Shown: one piece after another, positions 25,907-34,902 of the stretch
Numbering within the stretch: the stretch's first letter is position 1
Layout: each line of letters opens with the position of its first letter
NCBI GenBank assembly: GCA_030535395.1
Contig: JAUNLK010000011.1
Span: 1-62,291, forward strand
DNA: 62,291 nucleotides
DNA from: Tissierellia bacterium
Lineage (GTDB): Bacteria > Bacillota > Clostridia > Tissierellales > Peptoniphilaceae
Direction of reading: 5' to 3'
Notes under the pieces: generated by a model
What the model was told of the DNA's origin: nothing
The model's input: the letters and a program-made list of their open reading frames with translations, nothing else
Database searches by the model: none
Made by a program: the position numbers and the translations under genes

Positions 25907-27418
25907 TCACTCTGTAATCAGTCCCTCTTCCAGGAGATACTCCCGGGCCACTTCCCGGGCATCCTCTCCCTCCACCTCCACTCGGTAGTTCATGGACTGC
26001 ATTTGTTCCTCGGTAATTTTCCCCGCCAGGGCCTCCAGGGCCTCCACCAATTGGGGGGACTCCTGGGCCAGCTCCTCCCTCAGAAGGGGCGCCCCCTGAT
26101 AGGGGGGAAAGAGCTGGAGGTCGTCCTCCAGGAGGACGAGATCGTAGCGACGAATGTCGCTGTCGGTGGAGTAGGCGTCCACCACGTGGACCTCCCCCTC
26201 CTCCAGGGCCCGGTAGCGGAGGGCGGGCTCCATGGTCTTCACCTCCAAGTGGAGATCGTAGAGGGACTTGAGCCCCCGATTGCCGTCCTCCCGATCGGCA
26301 AATTCCAGGGTGAAGCCCGCCACAATTTCATCCTCCACCTTCTTGAGATCGCTGATGGTTTCAAGGCCCTTTTCCTCAGCAAGGGAGCGGGGCACCGCCA
26401 GGGCGTAGGTGTTTTGAAAGGCCATGGGCTCCAAAAAGGCCAGCTCATCCTGGGCCAAAATGCCGTCCCGGGCGAGCTCATAGACCTCCCGGGGATCATT
26501 GGAGGCCTCCGGGGGATTTTCAAGGAGGGAGCCCAGTATGGTCCCGGAAAATTCCGGATAGATGTCCACATCCCCCCGCTTGAGGGCCTCATAGAGAAAG
26601 CCGGTCTTTCCAAAATTGGACTCCGTGGTCACATCGTAGTCCGTCTTCTCCTCAATGAGGGCCTCGTACATGTGGATGAGAATTTCAGGCTCCACGCCCA
26701 GCTTTCCCGCCACCACCAGCTCCCGCTGACCGCCGCCTCCCCAGGGGATAAAGGAGGCCAGCAAGAGGAGGCCCAGGACCGAGAGGCTCACCACCACCCC
26801 CCGGAGGCGGACCCGCTCCAAGAGGCCAATGCCATAGGAAAAGACAATGGCAAGCAGAGCCGAGGAGATGGCCCCAATGAGAATCAGCTCCATGTGATTG
26901 CGGTCGATGCCCAGGAGGATGAAGCTCCCCAGGCCCCCGGCCCCAATGAGGGCCGCCAGGGTGGCGGTGCCAATGATCATCACCGCCGAGGTGCGAATCC
27001 CCGACACAATGACTGGCGTTGCCAGGGCAATTTCAAATTTCTTTAATTTCTCCCACTTGTTCATGCCAAAGGCCCGGGCCGCCTCCTGAAGGGAGGGGTC
27101 GATTTCCTTGAGGCCCACGAGAGTGGCCTGGAGAATGGGGAAGATCCCGTAGATCACCAGGGCCACCACCGCCGGCAGCCGGCCAATGCCCATGAGGGGA
27201 ATGAAGATCCCCAAGAGGGCCAGGGAGGGAATGGTCTGGAGAATCCCCGCCAGCTGGAGGGAGAGCTCACTCCCCCGCCGGTACTGGCTGAGGAAAATCC
27301 CCAGGGGCACGGCGATGATCATGGCAATGTAGAGGGAGACCAGGGAGATCTGAATGTGCTCCATGAGGCTCAGGAGCCACTGGTCCTGTCGTTCCAACCA
27401 AGTTGTCCACACGCTCAT
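25907..27418 (-). CDS. osmoprotectant ABC transporter permease fused to substrate-binding domain (OpuFB/ProWX type)
   Basis: 503-residue fusion. Residues ~1-210 are a five- to six-helix permease with the ABC-coupling EAARAFGMNKWEKL loop; after a further hydrophobic anchor (~215-235) residues ~240-503 form an OpuAC-type glycine betaine/carnitine/choline-binding domain (VVAGKLGVEPEILIHMYEAL; DIYPEFSGTILG). Such fusions place the receptor directly on the membrane protein. Three bases after the ATPase gene. Likely uptake of quaternary ammonium osmolytes. Confidence 0.9.
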   Translation of the reverse strand: MSVWTTWLERQDQWLLSLMEHIQISLVSLYIAMIIAVPLGIFLSQYRRGSELSLQLAGILQTIPSLALLGIFIPLMGIGRLPAVVALVIYGIFPILQATLVGLKEIDPSLQEAARAFGMNKWEKLKKFEIALATPVIVSGIRTSAVMIIGTATLAALIGAGGLGSFILLGIDRNHMELILIGAISSALLAIVFSYGIGLLERVRLRGVVVSLSVLGLLLLASFIPWGGGGQRELVVAGKLGVEPEILIHMYEALIEEKTDYDVTTESNFGKTGFLYEALKRGDVDIYPEFSGTILGSLLENPPEASNDPREVYELARDGILAQDELAFLEPMAFQNTYALAVPRSLAEEKGLETISDLKKVEDEIVAGFTLEFADREDGNRGLKSLYDLHLEVKTMEPALRYRALEEGEVHVVDAYSTDSDIRRYDLVLLEDDLQLFPPYQGAPLLREELAQESPQLVEALEALAGKITEEQMQSMNYRVEVEGEDAREVAREYLLEEGLITE

Positions 27419-27421
27419 GAC

Positions 27422-28141
27422 TCACCTCCCCTGAAAAAAGTCCGAGATAAAGGCATTCTCGGGATTCTCTACAATATTTTCCGGACTGTCCACCTGAATG
27501 AGCTTCCCGCCCCGGAGGACCCCAATTCGGTCCCCCAATTTCAGGGCCTCATTGAGATCGTGGGTGACGAAGACCATGGTCATCTTCAGCTCCCGGTGGA
27601 GGTCCAAGACCAGGTCCTGGAGCTGCTCCCGGGCCAGGGGGTCCAGGGCACTGAAGGGCTCGTCCATGAGGAGGATCTTGGGCCCCGCGATAATGGCCCG
27701 GAGAATCCCCACCCGCTGCTGCTCTCCCCCGGAGAGGTCCCGGGGCTTTCGCTTCATATAGACCTTGGGGTCCAGGCCCACCTTCTCCAAGAGCTCCCGG
27801 GCCTTTTTCAGTCGCTGCTCCCGGGGCCAGCCCTTCATCTCGGGGATCAGGGTGATGTTCTCGCACACGGTGAGATTGGGAAAGAGGGCAATCTGCTGGA
27901 GGACATAGCCCACATCCAGCCTCAGTTCCCGGAGGGGATAGGATCCAATGGGCCTGTTTTGAATGAGGATCTCCCCCTCCGTCCGCTCAATGAGGCCATT
28001 GATCATCTTCAGCAGGGTGGTCTTGCCGCTGCCACTGGGCCCCACCAATACAAAAAATTCCCCCTCCCGGATGGAAAGATCCACTCCATCCACCACGGGG
28101 CGGTCGCCATAGCGCTTGGTCACTTGCTGAAAATGTATCAT
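27422..28141 (-). CDS. osmoprotectant ABC transporter ATP-binding protein (OpuFA-like)
   Basis: 239-residue ATPase with Walker A GPSGSGKTT, Q-loop, signature LSGGEQQR and Walker B ILLMDEPFSALD. Unlike OpuAA/OpuCA it has no C-terminal CBS domains, so ionic-strength sensing by CBS is absent. ATG 28141 has AAGGAG five bases upstream; the longer frame is leader. First gene of a two-gene transporter operon. Confidence 0.9.
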   Translation of the reverse strand: MIHFQQVTKRYGDRPVVDGVDLSIREGEFFVLVGPSGSGKTTLLKMINGLIERTEGEILIQNRPIGSYPLRELRLDVGYVLQQIALFPNLTVCENITLIPEMKGWPREQRLKKARELLEKVGLDPKVYMKRKPRDLSGGEQQRVGILRAIIAGPKILLMDEPFSALDPLAREQLQDLVLDLHRELKMTMVFVTHDLNEALKLGDRIGVLRGGKLIQVDSPENIVENPENAFISDFFQGR

Positions 28142-28234
28142 GCTCTCTCCTTTTGGGTCCCTGTCCATGTGCCGTCATTTGATGGATACCCAAGTGGGAT
28201 ACATTCATAGGAAAAATCTAAATATTGTTCCATC

Positions 28235-28258
28235 AAAAAAAACGCCCTCAGGCGTTTT
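28235..28258 (-). terminator. proC terminator overlapping the stop codon
   Basis: AACGCC-TGA-GGCGTT then T8 on the minus strand: the loop of the hairpin is the proC stop codon itself. Confidence 0.85.
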
Positions 28259-29048
28259 TCCCCTCTATGGCGTCCATGGCCGAGATGACGGCGTGGCGGA
28301 AATTGGCCGCCTCCAGGGCCGCCACCCCCCGAATGGTGGTGCCCCCCGGGGAGGTGACAGCATCCTTCATGGCCCCGGGGTGGGTGCCCTTTTGAAGGTG
28401 GAGGGCCGCCGTCCCCTCCAGCATGGCCGCCGCCAGCTCATAGGCGAGCTTCCGGGAGAGGCCGTAGCGGACGGCCCCGTCCCCCAGGGCCTCCAAAAAC
28501 ATGGCGGCAAAGGCGGGGCCGCAGCCCGTCAGAGTCCCCGCCACACTCATCTCATCCTTGGGCACCATCACCGGCCGGCTGATCCCCTCAAAGAGGGCCA
28601 GCACCCCCTCCAGGGAGGCCGCCGTAAGGCTGTGCTCCTCGCTGACAATGAGGGTCCCCTTGGCCGCCGCCATGGGGGTGTTGGGGAGGGTGATGAGGAC
28701 CTCCACCCCCTCCAGAAAGTCGTAGTCTGCCAGGCTGAGGCCCACGGCGAGAGACACCAGGACCTTCCCCCGCAGCTCTTCCCTCAAGGGCTCCAAAACA
28801 CTCCGCACCAAATGGGGCTTCACCGCCACCACCACCAGGTCGCTTTTGGCCACCAGCTCCCCATTGTCCCCGGCGGCGTGGATTCCCCGGGCCAGGGTGT
28901 TTTCCGAAAGCTTCTCTGGGTCTCTGGCCGATGCCCAGAGGCGACTTGCATCAAAGCCCGTGAGCAGGAGCCCATCGGCAATGGCCATGGCCATATTGCC
29001 GAAGCCCAAAAATCCCACAGTGCCCGTAAATTTTTCTCCAGTTTTCAT
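28248..29048 (-). CDS. proC: pyrroline-5-carboxylate reductase
   Basis: Last step of proline synthesis. 266 residues: Rossmann GFGNMAMAIADG near residue 13, NTPMAAAKG, GCGPAFAAMFLEAL and the C-terminal TSPGGTTIRGVAALE motif. ATG 29048 follows GGGAGG. With proB and proA 7-9 kb away, the window encodes the whole glutamate-to-proline route. Confidence 0.95.
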   Translation of the reverse strand: MKTGEKFTGTVGFLGFGNMAMAIADGLLLTGFDASRLWASARDPEKLSENTLARGIHAAGDNGELVAKSDLVVVAVKPHLVRSVLEPLREELRGKVLVSLAVGLSLADYDFLEGVEVLITLPNTPMAAAKGTLIVSEEHSLTAASLEGVLALFEGISRPVMVPKDEMSVAGTLTGCGPAFAAMFLEALGDGAVRYGLSRKLAYELAAAMLEGTAALHLQKGTHPGAMKDAVTSPGGTTIRGVAALEAANFRHAVISAMDAIEGKNA

Positions 29049-29171
29049 GTCCTCATCCTCCCTTTTCTTCCCTCCAGTGTACCCCAGAAGAGGGGCCGGG
29101 AAAAGTGCCCGCCCAAAAAGAATACCTAAAGAATTTTCCAAATCTTATCTTTTTCCCCCGGCCTCCAAGGT

Positions 29172-29177
29172 TATAAT
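29172..29177 (+). promoter_or_regulatory. -10 box for hemolysin III gene
   Basis: TATAAT 20 bases upstream of the start codon; no good -35 at the proper distance. Confidence 0.5.
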
Positions 29178-29196
29178 AGCTTCAGGAGGTATACAC

Positions 29197-29844
29197 ATGA
29201 CTGCTGCACCCACTGAAAATCATCAAAACACTTTGGAAATACACAATGCCGTCACCCACGGCATCGGGGTCCTCCTGGGGATCCTCTTTCTCCTGCTCCT
29301 CACCATTCCCCCGGCCCTGGAGGGCAATGTCCTCCGCACGGTGGCCTATGCCATCTATGGGGGCTGCTTCATTCTCATGTTCTTGGCCAGCACCATCTAT
29401 CACGGGGTGCGGGTGCCTCGCCTCAAGTCCATTCTGAGAATTTTCGACCACATCTCCATCTACTATTTCATCCTGGGCTCCTTTGCCCCCGTGGTGCTCC
29501 TCCTCACCCAGGGGAAACAGCGGATCTTCTTTCTGGCCTTCCTGGGCCTTCTCACCCTCTCGGGCACCGTCTTTAAAATTGCCACGGCCCGGGCCTACGA
29601 CCGGCTCAAGTCCCTCTCCACTTTCACCTACATCGCCATGGGCTGGACGGCGGTCTTTCTCCTGAGGCCCATGTTTCGGGCCCACCTGGCCCTGCCCCTT
29701 CTCATTGCCCTGGGGGGCGTCCTCTACACCGTGGGGACCATCTTTTACAAAAACAAGAGTCTGAAATACCACCACGTCATCTGGCACCTCTTTGTCTTGG
29801 CCGCCGCCGTGACCCACTTCTTCGCCTTCTACTTCTTCCTCTGA
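29197..29844 (+). CDS. hemolysin III / PAQR family membrane protein
   Basis: 215 residues with seven hydrophobic segments. Family markers: NAVTHGIG near the N-terminus, STIYHGV, DHISIYYFILGSFAP, and the C-terminal HHVIWHLFVLAAAVTHFFA with metal-binding histidines. PAQR/YqfA proteins are linked to membrane fluidity; hemolysis is not established for most. Start ATG 29197 has AGGAGG seven bases upstream. Confidence 0.9.
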   Translation: MTAAPTENHQNTLEIHNAVTHGIGVLLGILFLLLLTIPPALEGNVLRTVAYAIYGGCFILMFLASTIYHGVRVPRLKSILRIFDHISIYYFILGSFAPVVLLLTQGKQRIFFLAFLGLLTLSGTVFKIATARAYDRLKSLSTFTYIAMGWTAVFLLRPMFRAHLALPLLIALGGVLYTVGTIFYKNKSLKYHHVIWHLFVLAAAVTHFFAFYFFL

Positions 29845-29900
29845 GGTGAAAGACTGAAGTGCCAATTCCACTACCGAAATCTCACCCTGGCAGCAAAAAA

Positions 29901-29929
29901 GGCAGTTGCAAAATGCAACTGCCTTTTTT
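29901..29929. terminator. bidirectional terminator
   Basis: GGCAGTTGCA-AAA-TGCAACTGCC with A6 on one side and T7 on the other serves both hemolysin III (plus) and the COG0523 gene (minus), whose stop codon touches it. Confidence 0.92.
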
Positions 29930-30971
29930 AGTGGGGATCCTCCCCGCCGTGGTGGTGGTCGTCCCCATTTTCGTGATGGTGATCCTCCCCGGCGTGGTGA
30001 TCCTCCCCGTGGTCGTGGTGCTCCTCTCCGTGGCTGCCGTGGTGCTCTCCCCCCGAGAGTCCCACCTCCTCCAAGTGGAGATGCTTCCCAATGACCACAA
30101 AGGCATCCTCCTCCACCTCGTCCTCCTCAATGCCAATGAGGCCGTAGCGGCCCCCGGCCAGTTCCAGGTGGAGCTTCCCCACGGGGGTGGTCACAAAGCC
30201 CTTGGCCCGGACCACATCCCCCCCACTGCCGTGGGCGAGTCTGCTCAGGAGCCCATAGGCGTGGAGGGGGCTCTCCATGTGGAGCCTCCGGAAGGTGAGG
30301 CTCTTCAGGTCCTCGTCGGCCTCGTCCTTGAGCTCCTCCTCCCGGAAGCGCTCCCCCACTCGGTCCAAGTCCTTGGCCGAGAACTTCCTCAGGAAGATCC
30401 GCTCCCACTCCTGGGGGCTCCACTGGCTGTAGTGCCTCTTGGGAAACCACACGTCCCCCGGCAGATCCAGCTGGGCCGCCAGGTGGTCGAATTCCCCCTC
30501 CGACCAGTCCTCGGAGCGGCTCACCACCACCGTCCCCGCCGAGATCATCTGATCCATGAAGTAGTTCCGGTACTCCCGCCGGTGCTGAGCATAGTGCTCC
30601 CCGTCCAGTATGGTCACCGGAGCCAGGAGGGAGATCTGCTCGTACTCAATTTTCCCCAAACCCTCCAAAATATTGGAGGGCTGGGCCACCCCGGAGGGCT
30701 CCACCACCAAGTAGTCCGGGTGGAGGCTGTTGGCAATGGTCAGCACCGAGAGGGAAAAGTCCAAATTCAAAGAACAACAGATGCAGCCCTCGGTGAGCTC
30801 CCAGACCTTCATCTCGTCCCCCTCATCGGTCTTCATGACCTGGGCGTCGATATTGGCCTCGGCAAATTCATTCTCAATGAGGACGAATTTCTTCCCCGTG
30901 GCCTTGGCCATGGCGCTGATGAAGGTGGTCTTTCCGGCACCTAAAAATCCGGAGATCACGAGTATTTCCAA
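29928..30971 (-). CDS. COG0523/CobW-family GTPase metallochaperone with His-rich tail
   Basis: 347 residues. Walker A GFLGAGKTT (8-16), the metal-binding CxCC motif (Cys63, 65, 66 in GCICC), a CobW C-terminal domain (~225-300) and a tail of 40 residues holding 15 His plus many Asp/Glu (308-347). Such proteins bind Zn, Co or Ni and deliver them to client enzymes using GTP. The start codon is TTG 30971, five bases after AGGAGG. The adjacent gene encodes a Zn alcohol dehydrogenase, a possible client. No recognisable Zur box was found upstream. Confidence 0.9.
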   Translation of the reverse strand: MEILVISGFLGAGKTTFISAMAKATGKKFVLIENEFAEANIDAQVMKTDEGDEMKVWELTEGCICCSLNLDFSLSVLTIANSLHPDYLVVEPSGVAQPSNILEGLGKIEYEQISLLAPVTILDGEHYAQHRREYRNYFMDQMISAGTVVVSRSEDWSEGEFDHLAAQLDLPGDVWFPKRHYSQWSPQEWERIFLRKFSAKDLDRVGERFREEELKDEADEDLKSLTFRRLHMESPLHAYGLLSRLAHGSGGDVVRAKGFVTTPVGKLHLELAGGRYGLIGIEEDEVEEDAFVVIGKHLHLEEVGLSGGEHHGSHGEEHHDHGEDHHAGEDHHHENGDDHHHGGEDPH

Positions 30972-30991
30972 AGTCCCCTCCTGACTTTTTT

Positions 30992-31022
30992 AAAGAAAAA
31001 GAGGGGCCCAGCCCCCCTTTTA
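30992..31022 (-). terminator. terminator of the secondary alcohol dehydrogenase gene
   Basis: GGGG(GG)C-TG-GGCCCC type hairpin followed by TCTTTTTCTTT on the minus strand. Confidence 0.75.
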
Positions 31023-31034
31023 GACAATCACAAA

Positions 31035-32090
31035 TTAGAGTACAACTACGGGCTTAATGAGATCTCTGGGCTTTTCCTTCATGAGATAGAGGGCGTCCTC
31101 CACCTTTTCAAAGCCTTCAAAGCGGTGGGTGATCATGAGGCTCACATCCACCTTGCCGGAGGATACCAGGCTGGAGAGTTTTTCCAGACGAGCGCGGCCG
31201 CCGGGCATGAGACCACCGACGATGGTCTTGTGACCCATACCTACACCCCACTCCACTCTGGGGATTTGGATGAACTCGCCGCCACCCAGGTAGTTTACAT
31301 TGCCGATGATTCCGCCGGGCTTCAAGCAGCGAACGGCCTCGGCAAAGGTGTCCACGGTACCACCGGCGATGATGACCCGGTCCACACCCTTTTGATTGGT
31401 CAGTTCCAGAACTTGAGCGTCAATGGCGCCGTCCTTGTAGCTGATGATGTCGGTGGCGCCGTATTTCTTGGCCACTTCCACGGAGTTGGGACGGGTACCT
31501 ACGGCCAGAATTCTGGAGGCACCCCGGAGGGCAGCACCGCGAACGGCCATGAGGCCCACGGGGCCAATCCCGATGACCAAAACGGTGTCACCGAAGCGCA
31601 CATCGGCCAGTTCCACGCCGTGGAAACCGGTGGGCACCATGTCGGAGATCATGCAGGCCTCTGCGGGAGAAATGGAGTCGGGCAGAATGGCCAGGTTGCC
31701 ATCGGCATCATTTACGTGGAAGTACTCGCCGAAAACGCCGTCCTTGAAGTTGGAGAACTTCCAGCCGGCCAGCATGCCACTGGAGTGCATGGGGAATCCC
31801 TCTTGAGCCTCCACGCTGTTCCAGTCGGGGGTGATGGCTGCAACCATGACCCGGTCGCCCACCTTAAAGTCCTTAACATTGCTGCCCACTTCTGCTACGA
31901 CCCCACAGCCCTCGTGGCCGAGAATCATATTGTGACGATCGCCGATTGCGCCTTCCCAAACGGTGTGCACGTCGGAAGTACAGGGGGACAGAGCCAAAGG
32001 TTGTACCAGGGCATCATTGGGGCCCAGTTGGGGTTTTTCTTTTTCGATCCAACCGGTCTCCCCGATTTTGAGCATTGCAAAGCCTTTCAT
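31035..32090 (-). CDS. NADP-dependent secondary alcohol dehydrogenase (Zn)
   Basis: 351 residues, same length and near-identical blocks as Clostridium beijerinckii isopropanol dehydrogenase: MKGFAMLKIGETGWIEKE, LSPCTSDVHTVWEGA, GMLAGWKFSNFKDGVFGEYF. Zinc ligands Cys37, His59 and Asp150 are in place. NADP-specificity residues of the family (G-S/T-R at the end of strand two and the following Tyr) read VGTRP...KKYG, so NADP(H) is expected. Interconverts ketones/aldehydes and secondary alcohols. Strong own promoter, AGGAGG RBS, and slightly less GC-biased codons than neighbours suggest high expression. Confidence 0.93.
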   Translation of the reverse strand: MKGFAMLKIGETGWIEKEKPQLGPNDALVQPLALSPCTSDVHTVWEGAIGDRHNMILGHEGCGVVAEVGSNVKDFKVGDRVMVAAITPDWNSVEAQEGFPMHSSGMLAGWKFSNFKDGVFGEYFHVNDADGNLAILPDSISPAEACMISDMVPTGFHGVELADVRFGDTVLVIGIGPVGLMAVRGAALRGASRILAVGTRPNSVEVAKKYGATDIISYKDGAIDAQVLELTNQKGVDRVIIAGGTVDTFAEAVRCLKPGGIIGNVNYLGGGEFIQIPRVEWGVGMGHKTIVGGLMPGGRARLEKLSSLVSSGKVDVSLMITHRFEGFEKVEDALYLMKEKPRDLIKPVVVL

Positions 32091-32136
32091 AAATGACCTC
32101 CTTAGATTGTTAACTATTTGTCTTTCGACTACCACC

Positions 32137-32165
32137 ATTATACTATGGGAAATTCCTTCTGCCAA
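32137..32165 (-). promoter_or_regulatory. promoter of the secondary alcohol dehydrogenase gene
   Basis: Minus-strand TTGGCA (32160-32165), 17 bases, TATAAT (32137-32142). Confidence 0.85.
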
Positions 32166-32551
32166 GTAAAAAATTTGGAATTATTGAAAGATTTTCCCCT
32201 GCAACATTCGACTCCCCAGGGGCCGCCAAAGCCGAGAAAATGCCCGCTGAGGGGACTTTCCGCCTCCAAAAGACATTTTTTTCCGCCGGCCACCTTGGGG
32301 AGAAGGGAAAAACTCACCTTCTACCTCCCAGTATATAGGAAGGAGGGGTGCAGGAAAAGGATAGCCCCATTTTTCACAAATTTTCTTTTCAAAAAATCCT
32401 CCCTTTCCACTGCATTTTCCCCCGCAAATCGTGCCCCTCCATTGAGTCTTCCCCCGGGCAATTCCCCCGGGCCCATGGAAGCCGCAGGTGGCCACCTTTC
32501 CCCGCTGCCTCATATCGGGCAATTCCCCCGGGCCCATGGAAGCCGCCCACG
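32166..32551. other. non-coding spacer
   Basis: About 390 bases with no supported gene between the alcohol dehydrogenase promoter and the acetyltransferase terminator. It contains a 31-bp direct repeat (listed separately) and A/T-rich stretches (32380-32400). Confidence 0.5.
32455..32546. repeat. 31-bp direct repeat, two copies, period 61
   Basis: Copies at 32455-32485 and 32516-32546 are identical over 31 bases (core CAATTCCCCCGGGCCCATGG) and each contains the palindrome CCCGGG. Confidence 0.85.
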
Positions 32552-32573
32552 AAAAAAGGGGCCCCGAGGCCCC
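32552..32573 (-). terminator. terminator of GNAT gene
   Basis: GGGGCC-TCGG-GGCCCC hairpin then T6 on the minus strand. Confidence 0.85.
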
Positions 32574-32582
32574 AATTTTTCA

Positions 32583-33080
32583 CTATTTTCTTCTGGCTTC
32601 CCCCCGGGCAGCCATTTCCTTCAAGGTTTCCCCAGTGGCCCGGTAGATGGTCCACTCGTCCAGGGGCTCCGCCCCCAGGGAGAGGTAGAAGTCGATGGAG
32701 GGCTGGTTCCAGTCCAGGCACACCCACTCCAGCCTTCCGCAGCCCTCTTCCACGGCAATTCTCGCCAGTTCCTCCAGGAGGGCCTTGCCGTAGCCCTTGC
32801 CCCGGAACTCCTCTTTCACAAAGAGGTCCTCTAAGTACACGCCGGCCCGTCCCAGGAAAGTGGAGAAATTGTGGAAGTACAGGGCGATTCCCGCCTCCAC
32901 CTCTCCGTCCATGGCGAAGATCACCTGGGCGGTCTTTTTCTCGAAGAGCCACTCATGGAGGAGCTCCTCGGTGGCCACCACCTGATCCTCCATCTTCTCA
33001 TAGGTCGCCAGACCGTGGATAAACTCCAAAATCTTGCCCACATCCTCGGGGCCCGCTTTGCGAATCACTACTTTTTCCAT
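32583..33080 (-). CDS. GNAT N-acetyltransferase, SSAT/thialysine acetyltransferase-like
   Basis: 165 residues. The stretch ALYFHNFSTFLGRAGVYLED followed by LFVKEEFRGKGYGKALL is characteristic of the spermidine/diamine or thialysine acetyltransferase branch; the acetyl-CoA P-loop is RGKGYG. Substrate could be a polyamine or lysine analogue. AAGGAGG precedes the ATG. Single-gene unit. Confidence 0.87.
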   Translation of the reverse strand: MEKVVIRKAGPEDVGKILEFIHGLATYEKMEDQVVATEELLHEWLFEKKTAQVIFAMDGEVEAGIALYFHNFSTFLGRAGVYLEDLFVKEEFRGKGYGKALLEELARIAVEEGCGRLEWVCLDWNQPSIDFYLSLGAEPLDEWTIYRATGETLKEMAARGEARRK

Positions 33081-33116
33081 AATTCCTCCTTAAAGCTACT
33101 AGCCCTAGTTAAACAC

Positions 33117-33146
33117 AAAAAAAGCGACGGAGTCAACCGCCGCTTT
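33117..33146 (-). terminator. terminator of small GNAT gene
   Basis: AGCGGCGG / CCGTCGCT hairpin followed by T7 on the minus strand. Confidence 0.85.
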
Positions 33147-33156
33147 TCCAAAAGCA

Positions 33157-33438
33157 CTACTTCATATACACGTCATCGTACTCGGGATTGTCCTTCATCT
33201 TGTTGACGGCATAGCCACAGGTGGCCAGCACGCTGATGTCCTCTTTCCGAGCCCACTCCACCAGAGTGTCCAGGAGTTTGCCGGCAATGCCTTGGCCCTC
33301 CAGCTCTTTCTTTACAATGGTGTGGTCAATGATGATCTTCTTTTCCCCAGAGGGCACATAGCTGATGAATGCCGCGGGGTCGTTTTCGTCGCCAATATAA
33401 AACTGATTGCCTTTATGCAGAATTTCCAAATTTTCCAT
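33157..33438 (-). CDS. small GNAT-fold acetyltransferase (N-acetyltransferase_CG type)
   Basis: 93-residue mini-GNAT with the ordered blocks FYIGDEND, IIIDHTIVKKELEGQGIAGKLL (acetyl-CoA loop EGQGIAG) and a C-terminal Cys-Gly pair in ATCGYAVNKM, the CG that names this family (YjdJ-like). Substrate unknown. Good RBS (AAGGAGG) and own terminator. Confidence 0.88.
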   Translation of the reverse strand: MENLEILHKGNQFYIGDENDPAAFISYVPSGEKKIIIDHTIVKKELEGQGIAGKLLDTLVEWARKEDISVLATCGYAVNKMKDNPEYDDVYMK

Positions 33439-33524
33439 AGCGTCCTCCTTGGTTTTTTATCTGTAATGGACATATACCCCACTTTTTAAAATATCACCAC
33501 AGACAAAGTACACAAAAAAACCAC

Positions 33525-34769
33525 TCAAGTTCTGGCAAAGGGGGAGACCCCGAAGACCCTCCGGTAGCGGAAGCCCAGGACCAACAGGATGCCGAAGCCC
33601 AGGAGGGCCACCAGCCCATCGGCCAGGAGGACCCGGGTGAAGTCCCCCTCCTGGAGGAGGGAGGCCAGCTTGGGCATGAGGAAGGAGCCCAGACTCATGA
33701 CAAAGTAGTAGACATTGGTGTTGCGACCCTTCCGCCGAGTGAAAAACTGATTGAAGAGGGCATTGCCCATTTGCAGGACGCCCCCGGCGGCGCAGAAGCC
33801 AATGGCGGCGGCGGAGATCCCCAGGACCACGGGGCTCTTCACGGCATAGGCGAAGAAAGCCGCCAGGGCGGAGAGGGCCATGTACACCGTCATCAGGCCA
33901 ATGTCCCGGACCCCCCGGCCCAAAATCACCATGCTGAGGAGCACCGAGGCCAGGGAGCCCAGCTGATAGAGGGAGGCGATGCGGCCCGCTCCCTGGGGCC
34001 CCAGATTCAGGATCTCCAGGGCGTAGAGGGTCACCACCTGCTGGAAGAGATAGAAGGTGGAGTAGATGCACAGGCCCAGAAGGGGAAAGAGAATCCCCTC
34101 CACGGCCCAGTTGCCAGAGTCCCGGCCCTCCTGGGCCACCAATTTCCCCTGGCGCTCCTCCAAAATCTCAATGGCCCTTTTGGGGGACACCTTCTCTGCC
34201 CTGCGAATGTCGTCATCGGGCAGGGGGGCGAGGAGGGTCAGGAGGAGGACCACCAGGGAGAGGCCCAGGGGAATCCAAAAGAGGAGGGAATAGCTCACCA
34301 GCCCCGAGGCCCCCAGGCCCAACAGTAGGGGATAGCCAATCCCCGACAGGGAAATGGCCCCCTTGTTGCCAATGGAGGCCGCGGACTTACTCTGGGGAAA
34401 GATCTCCATAATCCCCGGATTCACGCCCCCATCGTAGAGACTGGTGGCCGCCCCCCCAATAAAGGAGAGGGCCTTGGCCACCGCCAAGCTCTCCGTCTGT
34501 CCAATGCCGTAGAAGAGGGCCACATAGCCCAGGGTGCCCACCACCACCATGGGCCGCCGACCCACCACATCGGAGAGGGAGCCGGAAAAGGCCTGGAAGA
34601 GAATCTTCCCAATCCCCGTCCAGGCAATGACGGTGAAGACCTCCGCCACCGTCACCCCCCAGCGGGCCGCTAAGTATTCACTGTTGTACGCCAGTAAAAT
34701 GGCCTGAATTCCGTGGAGAAACATACAGGAATACAGGGCCAAGGCACCGAGATGATAGTTCTTTCTCAT
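33525..34769 (-). CDS. major facilitator superfamily transporter
   Basis: 414 residues with twelve predicted hydrophobic segments. The MFS loop 2-3 motif reads GSLSDVVGRRPMV, and a central hydrophilic loop (~195-235, rich in charged residues) separates the halves. No substrate-specific signature recognised; sugar-acid or drug efflux types are both possible. Start ATG 34769 follows GGAGG; the longer frame upstream is not supported. Confidence 0.85.
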   Translation of the reverse strand: MRKNYHLGALALYSCMFLHGIQAILLAYNSEYLAARWGVTVAEVFTVIAWTGIGKILFQAFSGSLSDVVGRRPMVVVGTLGYVALFYGIGQTESLAVAKALSFIGGAATSLYDGGVNPGIMEIFPQSKSAASIGNKGAISLSGIGYPLLLGLGASGLVSYSLLFWIPLGLSLVVLLLTLLAPLPDDDIRRAEKVSPKRAIEILEERQGKLVAQEGRDSGNWAVEGILFPLLGLCIYSTFYLFQQVVTLYALEILNLGPQGAGRIASLYQLGSLASVLLSMVILGRGVRDIGLMTVYMALSALAAFFAYAVKSPVVLGISAAAIGFCAAGGVLQMGNALFNQFFTRRKGRNTNVYYFVMSLGSFLMPKLASLLQEGDFTRVLLADGLVALLGFGILLVLGFRYRRVFGVSPFART

Positions 34770-34864
34770 GCTTCCTCCAATTCTTAGAAACTTCCTCCCC
34801 AAGGGAGACTTCATATATTATAGCGGTATTGGAGGGAATTTTGGGAAAAAAGGAAATTCCCCAC

Positions 34865-34902
34865 AAAAAAGAGCCCCTTGCCCCTCAGGGGAGGAGGGCC
34901 TC
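34865..34902 (-). terminator. terminator overlapping the end of the 181-residue protein gene
   Basis: GAGGCCCT...AGGGGCTC outer stem with inner CCCC-TGA-GGGG and T6 on the minus strand; the stop codon lies in the apical loop. Confidence 0.7.
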
